The notes below the pieces were generated by a model. It saw only the letters and a program-made list of their open reading frames with translations. It was not told the origin of the DNA and did not search any database. This document shows, one piece after another, positions 1 through 5,063 of a stretch of DNA of 6,527 nucleotides (its first letter is position 1; every line of letters begins with the position of its first letter). Source of the stretch: Chloroflexota bacterium (GTDB lineage Bacteria > Chloroflexota > Dehalococcoidia > Lucifugimonadales > Lucifugimonadaceae); assembly GCA_016210435.1 (NCBI GenBank), contig JACQUF010000492.1:1-6527 (forward strand), given 5' to 3'. The position numbers and the translations under genes are program-made.

Positions 1-1
1 C

Positions 2-670
2 CATGTAGACGTCGTGATCGTGCGAGACGTGGTTGAGCGCCACGGCGTTACAAATGTCCAGGGGCTGCGCTGGCTTGTCAGGCAACTACTCGCGAACGCA
101 GGTGGACTCTTCTCGGCTGAAAAGTTCTATCGGGCGTTGAGATCACAGGGAATAGCCATATCAAAGGACACTGTCCATCAGCTGCTCGCGCACCTTGAGG
201 ACTGCTTTCTAATCCGCACGGTTTGGATCGAAGCAGGATCCGATCGTCAGCGCATGGTCAACCCGCGCAAGTCATATCCCGTAGATCCGGCGCTGATTCC
301 AGTGTTCGACCGAACCGGACGGGCAAACGTGGGGCACGCGCTCGAAACAGCGGTCATGGTTGAACTAGAGCGGCGGGGCGCCAGCGTGACGTACGTGCGG
401 ACGCCGAGTGGGCTAGAGGTTGACTTCCTCGCCCGCTGGCCTTCAGGGGAATCGAAGCTGATCCAGGTTTGTGCCGACGCGTCAAACGCTGCGATAGCTG
501 ACAGAGAGCTGCAAGCTTTGGAAGAGGCAGGTACGGGGCATCCAGAAGCGGTGAAACTGCTACTCACCCTGACGCGGGACTCGGGCCCGCCCGCGGTGCC
601 GGCAAGCGTCACCGTGCAGACCGCGTATGAATGGATGCTGGCTGGACTCGGGTCCCGAAACGCTAGCTGA
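2..670 (+). CDS. AAA-type ATPase with DUF4143 domain, C-terminal part (5' truncated)
   Basis: This is the C-terminal part of a protein of the AAA_14/DUF4143 family, ATPases of mostly unknown role that are common in bacteria and archaea and patchily distributed. The frame is open to the left edge and reads HVDVV before the GTG at 14, so 14 is probably an internal codon and the ATPase core lies outside the window. Counting from that codon, residues 1-10 (MIVRDVVERH) match the family's usual 'RDVVERxG' linker. Residues 33-70 look like a winged helix (FSAEKFYRAL... TVHQLLAHLEDCFLI). Residues 107-155 form the nuclease-like DUF4143 core, with GHALETAVMVEL, then GLEVDFL, then LIQVCAD where many relatives have IEVK. 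The gene stops with TGA 60 bases before the regulator. It has more A/T-ending codons than its neighbours, which would fit an accessory gene. The family is fairly clear; the substrate is unknown. Confidence 0.75.
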   Translation, partial: HVDVVIVRDVVERHGVTNVQGLRWLVRQLLANAGGLFSAEKFYRALRSQGIAISKDTVHQLLAHLEDCFLIRTVWIEAGSDRQRMVNPRKSYPVDPALIPVFDRTGRANVGHALETAVMVELERRGASVTYVRTPSGLEVDFLARWPSGESKLIQVCADASNAAIADRELQALEEAGTGHPEAVKLLLTLTRDSGPPAVPASVTVQTAYEWMLAGLGSRNAS

Positions 671-673
671 ACG

Positions 674-701
674 TTCCGATTTTCGACTGTCGGGCCATAA
701 T
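674..701 (+). promoter_or_regulatory. Possible promoter for the regulator-rbfA-truB operon
   Basis: A good -10 hexamer, CATAAT (696-701), lies 16 bases after a poor -35 match, TTCCGA (674-679). An 8-base palindrome GAACGTTC (669-676) touches the -35, and TCGG (690-693)/CCGA (710-713) flank the -10, which could mark an operator for autoregulation as is usual for DtxR-type regulators. Transcription would start near 708, about 23 bases before the ATG at 731. The call rests on motif matches only. Confidence 0.3.
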
Positions 702-730
702 AGGCATAGCCGAGGTCGTCGATTTCAGCA

Positions 731-1492
731 ATGGTCGGAGAGCGAACAGCAAGCGGACGCGAGGTCCGCGCGGCGGGCAAGAACTCCCGGGGGGACACCG
801 GCGGGATCCAGCTGACGCGGGCGACTGAGAACTACCTGCTGTCGATCTACCGTGTCCAGGAGCAGGGGCTGCGGGTGACCCAGCACAACCTCGTCGATCA
901 GCTCAAGAGGACGCCCGCGAGCGAGGGCCTCGGGACTTCCCTCCCATCAGTCGCCGGGATGCTCCGGCGGATGGAACGGGAAAGTCTCATCCAGTTCGGC
1001 GAGAACAAGGACATCGAATTGACAGGGAGCGGCCGCTTGCTTGCGGAGCGCATCGTCAGGCGCCACAGGCTGGCGGAACGCATGGTCGTCGACCTCCTTG
1101 GGCTCCAGCTCCACAAGGCCCACGTGGAGGCCCACCGGCTGGAGCACGCGATGTCCGATGATCTCGAGAAGGTGATCCAGCAAAAGCTGGGCAACCCGCA
1201 GACGTGCCCTTTCGGCCATCCGATCCCGGGCAGCGGCTACAAACCACGCCACCGTGACGTCGTGCGACTCGATGCCGTAAAGCCGGGCCGCACTGTCATG
1301 ATCGACCGGATTCCCTTCGAGGACCAGCAGCTGCTCGAGTACCTGTGCGCCAAGGGCGTGCTGCCCGGCGTCACCGTCCACGTTGAAGAGAACGCGCCCT
1401 ACCGCGGCGTAGTAGGGCTGCGGTTTTCGGGAGGCGATGTAGTCCTGGGCCTCGAGGTGGCCGGCCGCATCTGGGTAGCTCCGGCGGAGTAG
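731..1492 (+). CDS. DtxR/MntR-type metal-dependent transcriptional regulator with C-terminal FeoA-like domain
   Basis: This 253-residue protein is a cytoplasmic repressor of the DtxR/IdeR/MntR family, which binds DNA when loaded with Fe(II) or Mn(II) and controls metal uptake genes. Residues 28-97 form the winged helix (LTRATENYLLSIY to LTGSG). Residues 98-150 form the dimerisation and metal-binding domain, with RHRLAERM at 111-118 and HVEAHRLEH at 131-139. Residues 178-250 form an SH3/FeoA-like domain (RLDAVKPGR ... GLEVAGRIWVA). Aligned by eye to DtxR, His112, Glu116 and His131 match the ancillary site, and Glu138 and His139 match the primary site. DtxR Cys102 is replaced by His135 and Met10 by Asn34. 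The helix-turn-helix turn also has about nine extra residues near 60-72. ATG 731 is the only upstream ATG, and a distant GAGGT at 712-716 is the only Shine-Dalgarno candidate. The first 25 residues look unstructured, so a later non-ATG start is possible. The stop overlaps the ribosome-binding site of rbfA, implying co-transcription. Confidence 0.88.
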   Translation: MVGERTASGREVRAAGKNSRGDTGGIQLTRATENYLLSIYRVQEQGLRVTQHNLVDQLKRTPASEGLGTSLPSVAGMLRRMERESLIQFGENKDIELTGSGRLLAERIVRRHRLAERMVVDLLGLQLHKAHVEAHRLEHAMSDDLEKVIQQKLGNPQTCPFGHPIPGSGYKPRHRDVVRLDAVKPGRTVMIDRIPFEDQQLLEYLCAKGVLPGVTVHVEENAPYRGVVGLRFSGGDVVLGLEVAGRIWVAPAE

Positions 1493-1495
1493 GAG
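1491..1495 (+). promoter_or_regulatory. Ribosome-binding site of rbfA
   Basis: AGGAG lies eight bases before the ATG at 1504 and begins inside the TAG stop of the upstream regulator (1490-1492). It supports the ATG as the start and suggests translational coupling within the operon. Confidence 0.7.
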
Positions 1496-1503
1496 CGATC
1501 GCG

Positions 1504-1872
1504 ATGTCCCGTCGGATGGAGCGCGTAAACGCTACCCTGAAGCGCGAGCTCGGCCTGCTGATTCACGAGGCTCTCGCCGACCCTCGGATCGCGCCGCTCA
1601 CTTCCGTGACTGATGTCGACACGAGTCCGGACCTCACCACAGCCAAAGTTTCAGTGAGTGTGATGGGAACGGACGAGGAGCGGTCCGCGACGCTCACTGC
1701 CCTGGAGTCGGCTGCAGGCTTTCTGCGACATTCGGTGGAAGACAAGGTCCGGATGCGCCACGTGCCACGGCTCAGCTTCAAGCTGGATACCAGGTTGGGG
1801 AAGACGGCGGAGATGATGGCGTTCATGGACGAGATCGCACGTGAGGACGTCATGCGGCGCAGGGCCGAGTGA
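1504..1872 (+). CDS. rbfA: 30S ribosome-binding factor RbfA
   Basis: RbfA is a small KH-fold protein that binds the immature 30S subunit near helix 1 of 16S rRNA and helps its late maturation, especially in the cold. The 122-residue product has the usual length. It opens with the family's N-terminal helix (SRRMERVNATLKRELGLLI, residues 2-20). It continues through LADPRIAPLTSVTDVDTSPDL (24-44), the strand AKVSVSVMG, and the helix ending in RHSVEDKVRMRHVPRLSFKLD, the typical 'lR.. l..r.vP.L.F..D' signature. The C-terminus is a charged helix. The start is well supported by AGGAG eight bases upstream. The gap to the regulator is 11 bases, and the stop codon abuts the truB start directly. An rbfA-truB pair is a long-established gene order in bacteria. 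Confidence 0.95.
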   Translation: MSRRMERVNATLKRELGLLIHEALADPRIAPLTSVTDVDTSPDLTTAKVSVSVMGTDEERSATLTALESAAGFLRHSVEDKVRMRHVPRLSFKLDTRLGKTAEMMAFMDEIAREDVMRRRAE

Positions 1873-2838
1873 GTGCGTCGACAGCCGGTCCGGATGGCTG
1901 AGTCGCACGTGGCCCTTCGACAGGCTCAGGGCGCGGATACCGACGGGTTTCTGAACATCGACAAGGACCCGGGCGTGACGTCAACCGGCGTTGTCCGCCG
2001 GGTCAAGCGCCTCACACGTCAGCGCAAGGTAGGGCATGGCGGGACCCTCGACCCCGACGCAACCGGGGTCCTGGCCATATGCATCGGCAAGGCCACGCGG
2101 TTCGTCGACGCGGTCATCACCGCAGGGAAGACCTACGTGATGACCGTCCGGCTTGGCGTCGCAACTGATACCTACGATGCCTCCGGAACGGTCACCCTGG
2201 AATGCGACCCATCGGCGATCAAGATGGACCAGGTTGAGGCGGCGCTCGGGCGATTCCGTGGCGAAATCGAGCAGGTCCCGCCCATGTTCAGCGCGCTCAA
2301 GCGGGAAGGGCGTCCGCTGTACGAGCTGGCGAGGTCCGGAGTTACGGTCGAACGCGTCCCGCGCAGGGTGACCGTCGATCGGATCGAGCTGATCGAGTGG
2401 CGACCGCCTGAGTTCGTTGTCACCGTCGAGTGCGAGCGCGGGTTCTACGCCCGATCGCTTGCCCACGACATCGGGGCCGCGCTCGATAACGCCGCACACT
2501 TGACGGTCCTGCAACGGAGGCGCGCCGGTCCCTTCCGGATCGAGGATTCGATCACGCTCGCCCAGCTGGAGGAAATGGTAAAGCTGGGAAACTGGCAGTC
2601 GGCCATGAAGCCGCCCGATTTCGTACTTCAGGAGCTACCGGCTGTCGTGCTCGACCCCCTTTCGGAGGAGCATTTCCTTCACGGCCAGCCTGTCACGGTC
2701 ACCGGTGAAATGGCGCGGACGGGCGCCCACGGCCAGGCGGTCAGGGCCTATTCGCGCGAGGGGCGATTTCTAGCTTTGGCCAGATACGATTCCGCGGGCC
2801 CGTGGTGGCGGCCCGCGAAGGTCATAGCTGAAGCCTGA
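1873..2838 (+). CDS. truB: tRNA pseudouridine(55) synthase TruB
   Basis: TruB converts U55 in the T-loop of tRNAs to pseudouridine and also acts as a tRNA chaperone. The catalytic motif HGGTLDPDATGVL is present with the nucleophile Asp60. Other family hallmarks are GFLNIDKDPGVTS (25-37), KTYVMTVRLGVATDTYDASG, PPMFSALKREGRPLYELAR, and RSLAHDIG, which contacts the substrate. The last 70 or so residues form a PUA-like RNA-binding tail. Length is 321 residues, slightly long because about 24 residues precede the usual beginning of the family (DGFLNID). GTG 1873 follows the rbfA stop with no gap and has no clear Shine-Dalgarno, so translation may restart from rbfA. ATG 1894 and GTG 1909 are in-frame alternatives. 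The extension contains a palindromic repeat-like sequence (1912-1932). Family assignment is secure; the exact start is not. Confidence 0.95.
   Translation: MRRQPVRMAESHVALRQAQGADTDGFLNIDKDPGVTSTGVVRRVKRLTRQRKVGHGGTLDPDATGVLAICIGKATRFVDAVITAGKTYVMTVRLGVATDTYDASGTVTLECDPSAIKMDQVEAALGRFRGEIEQVPPMFSALKREGRPLYELARSGVTVERVPRRVTVDRIELIEWRPPEFVVTVECERGFYARSLAHDIGAALDNAAHLTVLQRRRAGPFRIEDSITLAQLEEMVKLGNWQSAMKPPDFVLQELPAVVLDPLSEEHFLHGQPVTVTGEMARTGAHGQAVRAYSREGRFLALARYDSAGPWWRPAKVIAEA
1912..1932. repeat. REP-like imperfect palindrome inside the 5' end of truB
   Basis: The core CCCTTCGACAGGCTCAGGG (1913-1931), flanked by one more G/C pair, is an imperfect inverted repeat. It closely resembles the dispersed CCCTTCGACAAGCTCAGGG-type element that I recall from intergenic and coding DNA of many high-GC bacteria. 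Here it is read as ALRQAQGA in the N-terminal extension of TruB. Only one copy is seen in this window, so the repeat status is inferred from resemblance. The resulting RNA hairpin would sit just after, or directly over, candidate start codons. Confidence 0.55.
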
Positions 2839-2957
2839 TCCAGTCCCGGCCGGCGCCAGATCCGGCGGCTTTCCCAGCGCTCCGTAGCGCGGCTGCCGCG
2901 CGCTCTCATCGCGCGCTTAGCTTGGACGCAAAGCTGCGATCGCGCACCCTTTCGTAC
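2839..2957. other. Spacer after truB with several short inverted repeats
   Basis: No gene is visible here. Three potential hairpins follow one another. GCCGG/CCGGC (2849-2853 and 2862-2866) is followed closely by TTT. GCGCGC/GCGCGC (2898-2903 and 2911-2916) has a seven-base loop and is followed by TT. AGCTT/AAGCT (2919-2923 and 2931-2935) is the third. None has a proper U-tract, so they are weak terminator candidates that may end the truB transcript. An octamer GCGATCGC lies at 2936-2943. Confidence 0.4.
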
Positions 2958-2987
2958 TTGACAAGCCTTGAAAGCCGTAGCTATGTT
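2958..2987 (+). promoter_or_regulatory. Sigma70-type promoter of the zinc-ribbon gene
   Basis: A perfect -35 TTGACA (2958-2963) and a -10 TATGTT (2982-2987) are separated by 18 bases. Transcription would begin near 2994, giving a leader of about 23 bases that holds only the strong Shine-Dalgarno. This is the best promoter match in the first half of the window and makes the small gene independently transcribed from truB. Confidence 0.65.
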
Positions 2988-2996
2988 CACAGCTAC
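2977..2996. promoter_or_regulatory. Inverted repeat over the -10 box, candidate operator
   Basis: GTAGCT (2977-2982) and AGCTAC (2991-2996) form a perfect inverted repeat with an eight-base spacer that covers the -10 hexamer and the expected start site. A third AGCTA (2999-3003) follows. A protein bound here would block RNA polymerase, so this is a candidate repressor site; the binding protein is unknown. Confidence 0.35.
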
Positions 2997-3004
2997 GCAG
3001 CTAT

Positions 3005-3012
3005 AGGAGGTG
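3005..3012 (+). promoter_or_regulatory. Strong Shine-Dalgarno of the zinc-ribbon gene
   Basis: AGGAGGTG is a near-perfect anti-16S match four bases before ATG 3017. It is by far the strongest ribosome-binding site in the window and decides the start of this very small gene, implying high expression. Confidence 0.8.
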
Positions 3013-3016
3013 CGCA

Positions 3017-3163
3017 ATGGCGACGCAGGCTTACTGTTTCAAGTGCCGGACCAAGCGGAACATCACCAACATGAGGGCGACCAAATTAAAGAACGGGCGC
3101 CCGGCGACCCAGGGCACGTGCCCGGTCTGCAGTACCAAGGTATTCCGTATCGGTAAGGCGTAA
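3017..3163 (+). CDS. Small zinc-ribbon protein, DUF5679-like
   Basis: This 48-residue protein begins MATQAYCFKCRTKRNI and ends with GTCPVCSTKVFRIGKA. Two CxxC pairs (Cys7/Cys10 and Cys35/Cys38) form a classic zinc ribbon. Between them is a basic stretch with the phrase LKNGRPATQGTCPVC, which I recall as typical of DUF5679 proteins, small conserved proteins of unknown function found in Actinomycetota and Chloroflexota. The many Lys and Arg residues and the ribbon fold suggest nucleic-acid or ribosome binding, but this is inference. The gene has its own promoter and a very strong ribosome-binding site, suggesting an abundant product. It lies between truB and the antiporter gene, with no obvious operon partner. 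The short length is normal for the family, and the coding frame is supported by the start, the stop and both cysteine pairs. Confidence 0.85.
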   Translation: MATQAYCFKCRTKRNITNMRATKLKNGRPATQGTCPVCSTKVFRIGKA

Positions 3164-3172
3164 TCTGCGCCC

Positions 3173-3203
3173 GGGCGTTCCGGGCCGGAAATCGGGAACG
3201 CCC
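3173..3203. terminator. Hairpin after the zinc-ribbon gene, possible terminator
   Basis: GGGCGTTCC (3173-3181) pairs perfectly with GGAACGCCC (3195-3203) around a 13-base loop. An alternative, shorter hairpin TTCCGG/CCGGAA (3178-3183 and 3185-3190) is mutually exclusive with it. It starts ten bases after the stop codon, where a terminator is expected, but there is no T-tract downstream (AGCAAAC), so it may instead protect the 3' end. Confidence 0.5.
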
Positions 3204-3219
3204 AGCAAACGGCCTGCCC

Positions 3220-3325
3220 CCCCCGGGCGAAGGGGGTATTACGCGGGCGGACGCAAAACCAGTACTGACTGGGGCGCGTGCGTCCGCGTTTCGTTATCCT
3301 TGCTCCTCGCGTCTCTATCGAGACG
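3220..3325. other. Structured spacer upstream of the antiporter gene
   Basis: This part of the 193-base spacer has no gene but holds further inverted repeats. One is a C-run/G-run hairpin (3220-3224 and 3232-3236). A longer element pairs GCGGACGC (3247-3254) with GCGTCCGC (3280-3287), encloses a nested CCAGT/ACTGG hairpin (3259-3263 and 3268-3272), and is followed by the T-rich GTTTCGTTATCCTT. A compact CGTCTC/GAGACG hairpin with a TATC loop lies at 3310-3325. The 3247-3287 element followed by T-rich DNA could be a terminator or attenuator; a leader RNA regulating the antiporter is also possible. I cannot match it to a named riboswitch class. Confidence 0.4.
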
Positions 3326-3356
3326 ATTCATCCTGAGCGCCAGCCAGCAATAGATC

Positions 3357-4727
3357 GTGGAAGAACCCCTAAAGCTAGTCGCAGACCTCGTCGTGCGACT
3401 GGCCATCATCCTCTTTGCCGCCAAGATCGGGGCGGAGATCGCAGGCAGATTTCTCAGGATTCCGCCCGTACTGGGGGAACTTGGCGCGGGGATCGCGATC
3501 GGCCCGTTTGCGCTGGGCGGGCTGAGCATCGGCGGCATCGGCCCGGTATTCGAAGTCCCGCACGATTCGACGGTCCCGATCGCCAACGAACTATTTTTCA
3601 TAGCCCAGGCGGCGGCGGTGATACTGCTGTTCCAGGCAGGCCTGGAGACTAACCGCCGCCAGTTCTTCAAATACGTGGGACCGGCGACCGCAGTCGCGAT
3701 GGGCGGCGTCATTCTGCCGCTCTCGTTGGGCGTTGCCGCGACCCTGCTGTTCGGGTTCGGGAGCACCGCGAGCATTCGAGACCTGGGCCCCGCGCTGTTC
3801 GTCGGCGCGGCGATGACGGCGACCTCGGTGGGCATAACGGCCAGGGTGCTCGCGGATATCCGACGTCTCGATACACCGGAAGGCGTCACGATTCTTGGCG
3901 CGGCGGTGGTCGACGACGTCCTGGGGATCCTCGTCCTTGCCGTCGTCATTGGCATCGAAGAGACGGGCGCGATTTCCGCGGCCTCGATCGGCATCATTGC
4001 CGCCAAGGCGGTGGGCTTCTGGCTCGGCCTGACCGCGGTTGGCATCCTGGCCTCCAGGCCGTTATCGGCTGCAATTGGCAAGTTCAGAAGCACCGGAGCG
4101 TCGCTCGCCCTTGGGCTGGCGGTGGCCTTCGCTGCCGCCGGGCTCGCCGAGAGCTTTGGACTCGCCATGATCATCGGCGCGTATTCGATCGGCCTGGCGC
4201 TTTCCGAGACCGATCTGAGGCACCGCATCGAAGAGCCGATGCTGATCGTGAGCCAGTTCCTGGTGCCGGTCTTCTTTGTCGTTATCGGGATGCAGGTCGA
4301 CGTGCCGGCGATCCTGAGAGGTGCGCTGGTATTCGGAGCGGTGCTTTCCGTGCTCGCGATCGCGAGCAAGATCGTCGGCGCAGGGGCGCCAGCCTACGCG
4401 GTGGGGTTCAACACACGAGGAACGCTGCGGATTGCGATCGGGATGGTACCGAGGGGCGAAGTTGCGCTGATCATCGCGGGAATCGGGCTGGCGAGCGGCG
4501 CGATCAACAGCGAGATCTTCGGCGTAGTGATCCTCATGACCGTTGCGACGACCATTGTGGCGCCATTGCTTCTCGTACCGGCCTTCAAGGACGGGACGAG
4601 CGGGCTTCGAAAGTCCCCGGCGACGGGGCAAGCCGCCGAGACGGGTCCGGCCACGACAACGCCCGCGCCTGCAGTCCCACCGGCAGGGTCGCCTGGAGGT
4701 CCCGGAGATCGCCCTTCACGGCCCTGA
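3357..4727 (+). CDS. Na+/H+ antiporter of the CPA2 (NapA-like) type
   Basis: This 456-residue inner-membrane protein belongs to the monovalent cation:proton antiporter-2 family (PF00999) and should exchange Na+ (or K+) for protons, aiding pH and salt homeostasis. About twelve to thirteen hydrophobic segments span residues 8-410. Signatures in order are RIPPVLGELGAGIAIGP (34-50), LLFQAGLETN (90-99), GAAMTATSVGITARVLAD (150-167), GAAVVDDVLGIL (181-192) and GMVPRGEVAL (362-371). Asp186-Asp187 is the ion-binding pair typical of electrogenic antiporters, and Lys338 (ASKIVG) fits the conserved lysine of NapA. There is no TrkA/RCK domain, which argues against a Kef-type K+ efflux channel. The last 45 or so residues are a Pro/Ala/Thr/Gly-rich disordered tail. 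GTG 3357 follows an in-frame TAG at 3351, so it is the earliest possible start; no Shine-Dalgarno is visible. The ion specificity is inferred. Confidence 0.88.
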   Translation: MEEPLKLVADLVVRLAIILFAAKIGAEIAGRFLRIPPVLGELGAGIAIGPFALGGLSIGGIGPVFEVPHDSTVPIANELFFIAQAAAVILLFQAGLETNRRQFFKYVGPATAVAMGGVILPLSLGVAATLLFGFGSTASIRDLGPALFVGAAMTATSVGITARVLADIRRLDTPEGVTILGAAVVDDVLGILVLAVVIGIEETGAISAASIGIIAAKAVGFWLGLTAVGILASRPLSAAIGKFRSTGASLALGLAVAFAAAGLAESFGLAMIIGAYSIGLALSETDLRHRIEEPMLIVSQFLVPVFFVVIGMQVDVPAILRGALVFGAVLSVLAIASKIVGAGAPAYAVGFNTRGTLRIAIGMVPRGEVALIIAGIGLASGAINSEIFGVVILMTVATTIVAPLLLVPAFKDGTSGLRKSPATGQAAETGPATTTPAPAVPPAGSPGGPGDRPSRP

Positions 4728-4737
4728 CGCGACCACT

Positions 4738-4765
4738 TTGAGATAGGCCGCCGCTTGGGTATAAA
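4738..4765 (+). promoter_or_regulatory. Strong sigma70-like promoter downstream of the antiporter
   Basis: TTGAGA (4738-4743) and TATAAA (4760-4765) each match five of six consensus bases, with a 16-base spacer. Transcription would start near 4772 and run towards the tRNA about 120 bases further on. No gene is visible between 4772 and 4894, so it would make either a long tRNA precursor or a small untranslated RNA. Confidence 0.45.
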
Positions 4766-4858
4766 TCACGGTGACGAAGGGGTAGGTCTGACCAGCGGTC
4801 CTCGGAAGCGCGAAAGGCGACCTCGCATCAAAGTCCGGAGATCTGACGCAAACGTGGC

Positions 4859-4885
4859 GGGACAGGAAAGTACCGGTGATATAGT
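4859..4885 (+). promoter_or_regulatory. Proximal promoter of tRNA-Arg
   Basis: TATAGT (4880-4885) is a good -10 box placed so that transcription would begin near 4892, three bases before the mature tRNA 5' end, as is common for tRNA genes. The paired -35, GGGACA (4859-4864), is weaker and the spacer of 15 bases is short. Confidence 0.4.
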
Positions 4886-4894
4886 TGGCCATGG

Positions 4895-4969
4895 GCCCCC
4901 GTAGCTCAGCGGATAGAGCACCGGCCTCCGGAGCCGGGAGCGAGAGTTCGAGTCTCTCCGGGGGCACCA
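4895..4969 (+). tRNA. tRNA-Arg with anticodon CCG, CCA encoded
   Basis: The sequence folds into a complete cloverleaf. The acceptor stem is GCCCCCG/CGGGGGC (4895-4901 and 4959-4965). The D stem is GCTC/GAGC (4904-4907 and 4916-4919), with GG in its loop. The anticodon stem is CCGGC/GCCGG (4921-4925 and 4933-4937). The T stem is GAGAG/CTCTC (4942-4946 and 4954-4958) around TTCGAGT. All stem pairs are Watson-Crick. The loop CTCCGGA gives anticodon CCG (4928-4930), which reads the arginine codon CGG. The variable region is four bases, one shorter than usual. The discriminator is A4966 and the CCA end (4967-4969) is encoded. CGG is used in the neighbouring genes, as expected in high-GC DNA. Confidence 0.96.
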
Positions 4970-5063
4970 TGCCTCGATCACACCTCGCCTTCGGCAATTG
5001 TTTCCCGCGGGCCTCCGAAATCGGTGCGCACCAAAACGCCACGCACGCGCAAGTGGGGCTGGC

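Noticed and set aside
14..16. GTG at 14 as the true start of the DUF4143 gene
   Set aside because: The frame stays open to the left edge, and the residues before it continue the family's usual linker, so the gene almost certainly begins outside the window.
3325..3340. ATTCATCCTGAGCG before the antiporter start as a second copy of the REP-like repeat
   Set aside because: It shares only the short TCCTGAGC-like core with the reverse of the truB element and lacks the pairing arm, so chance is a sufficient explanation.
3239..4369. A 376-codon open frame on the minus strand
   Set aside because: It lies antisense to the antiporter gene, whose + strand frame shows clear family motifs. Its translation is low-complexity Ala/Ser/Arg/Thr-rich, as expected for the complement of high-GC codons.
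4895..4969. tRNA-Arg as an integration site for a mobile element
   Set aside because: No second copy of the tRNA 3' end, no integrase and no phage or plasmid gene is visible in the flanks inside the window.
4980..5012. Terminator after tRNA-Arg (GCCTTCGGC followed by AATTGTTTC)
   Set aside because: The stem is only about three base pairs and the T-run is interrupted, so it is too weak to list as a feature.
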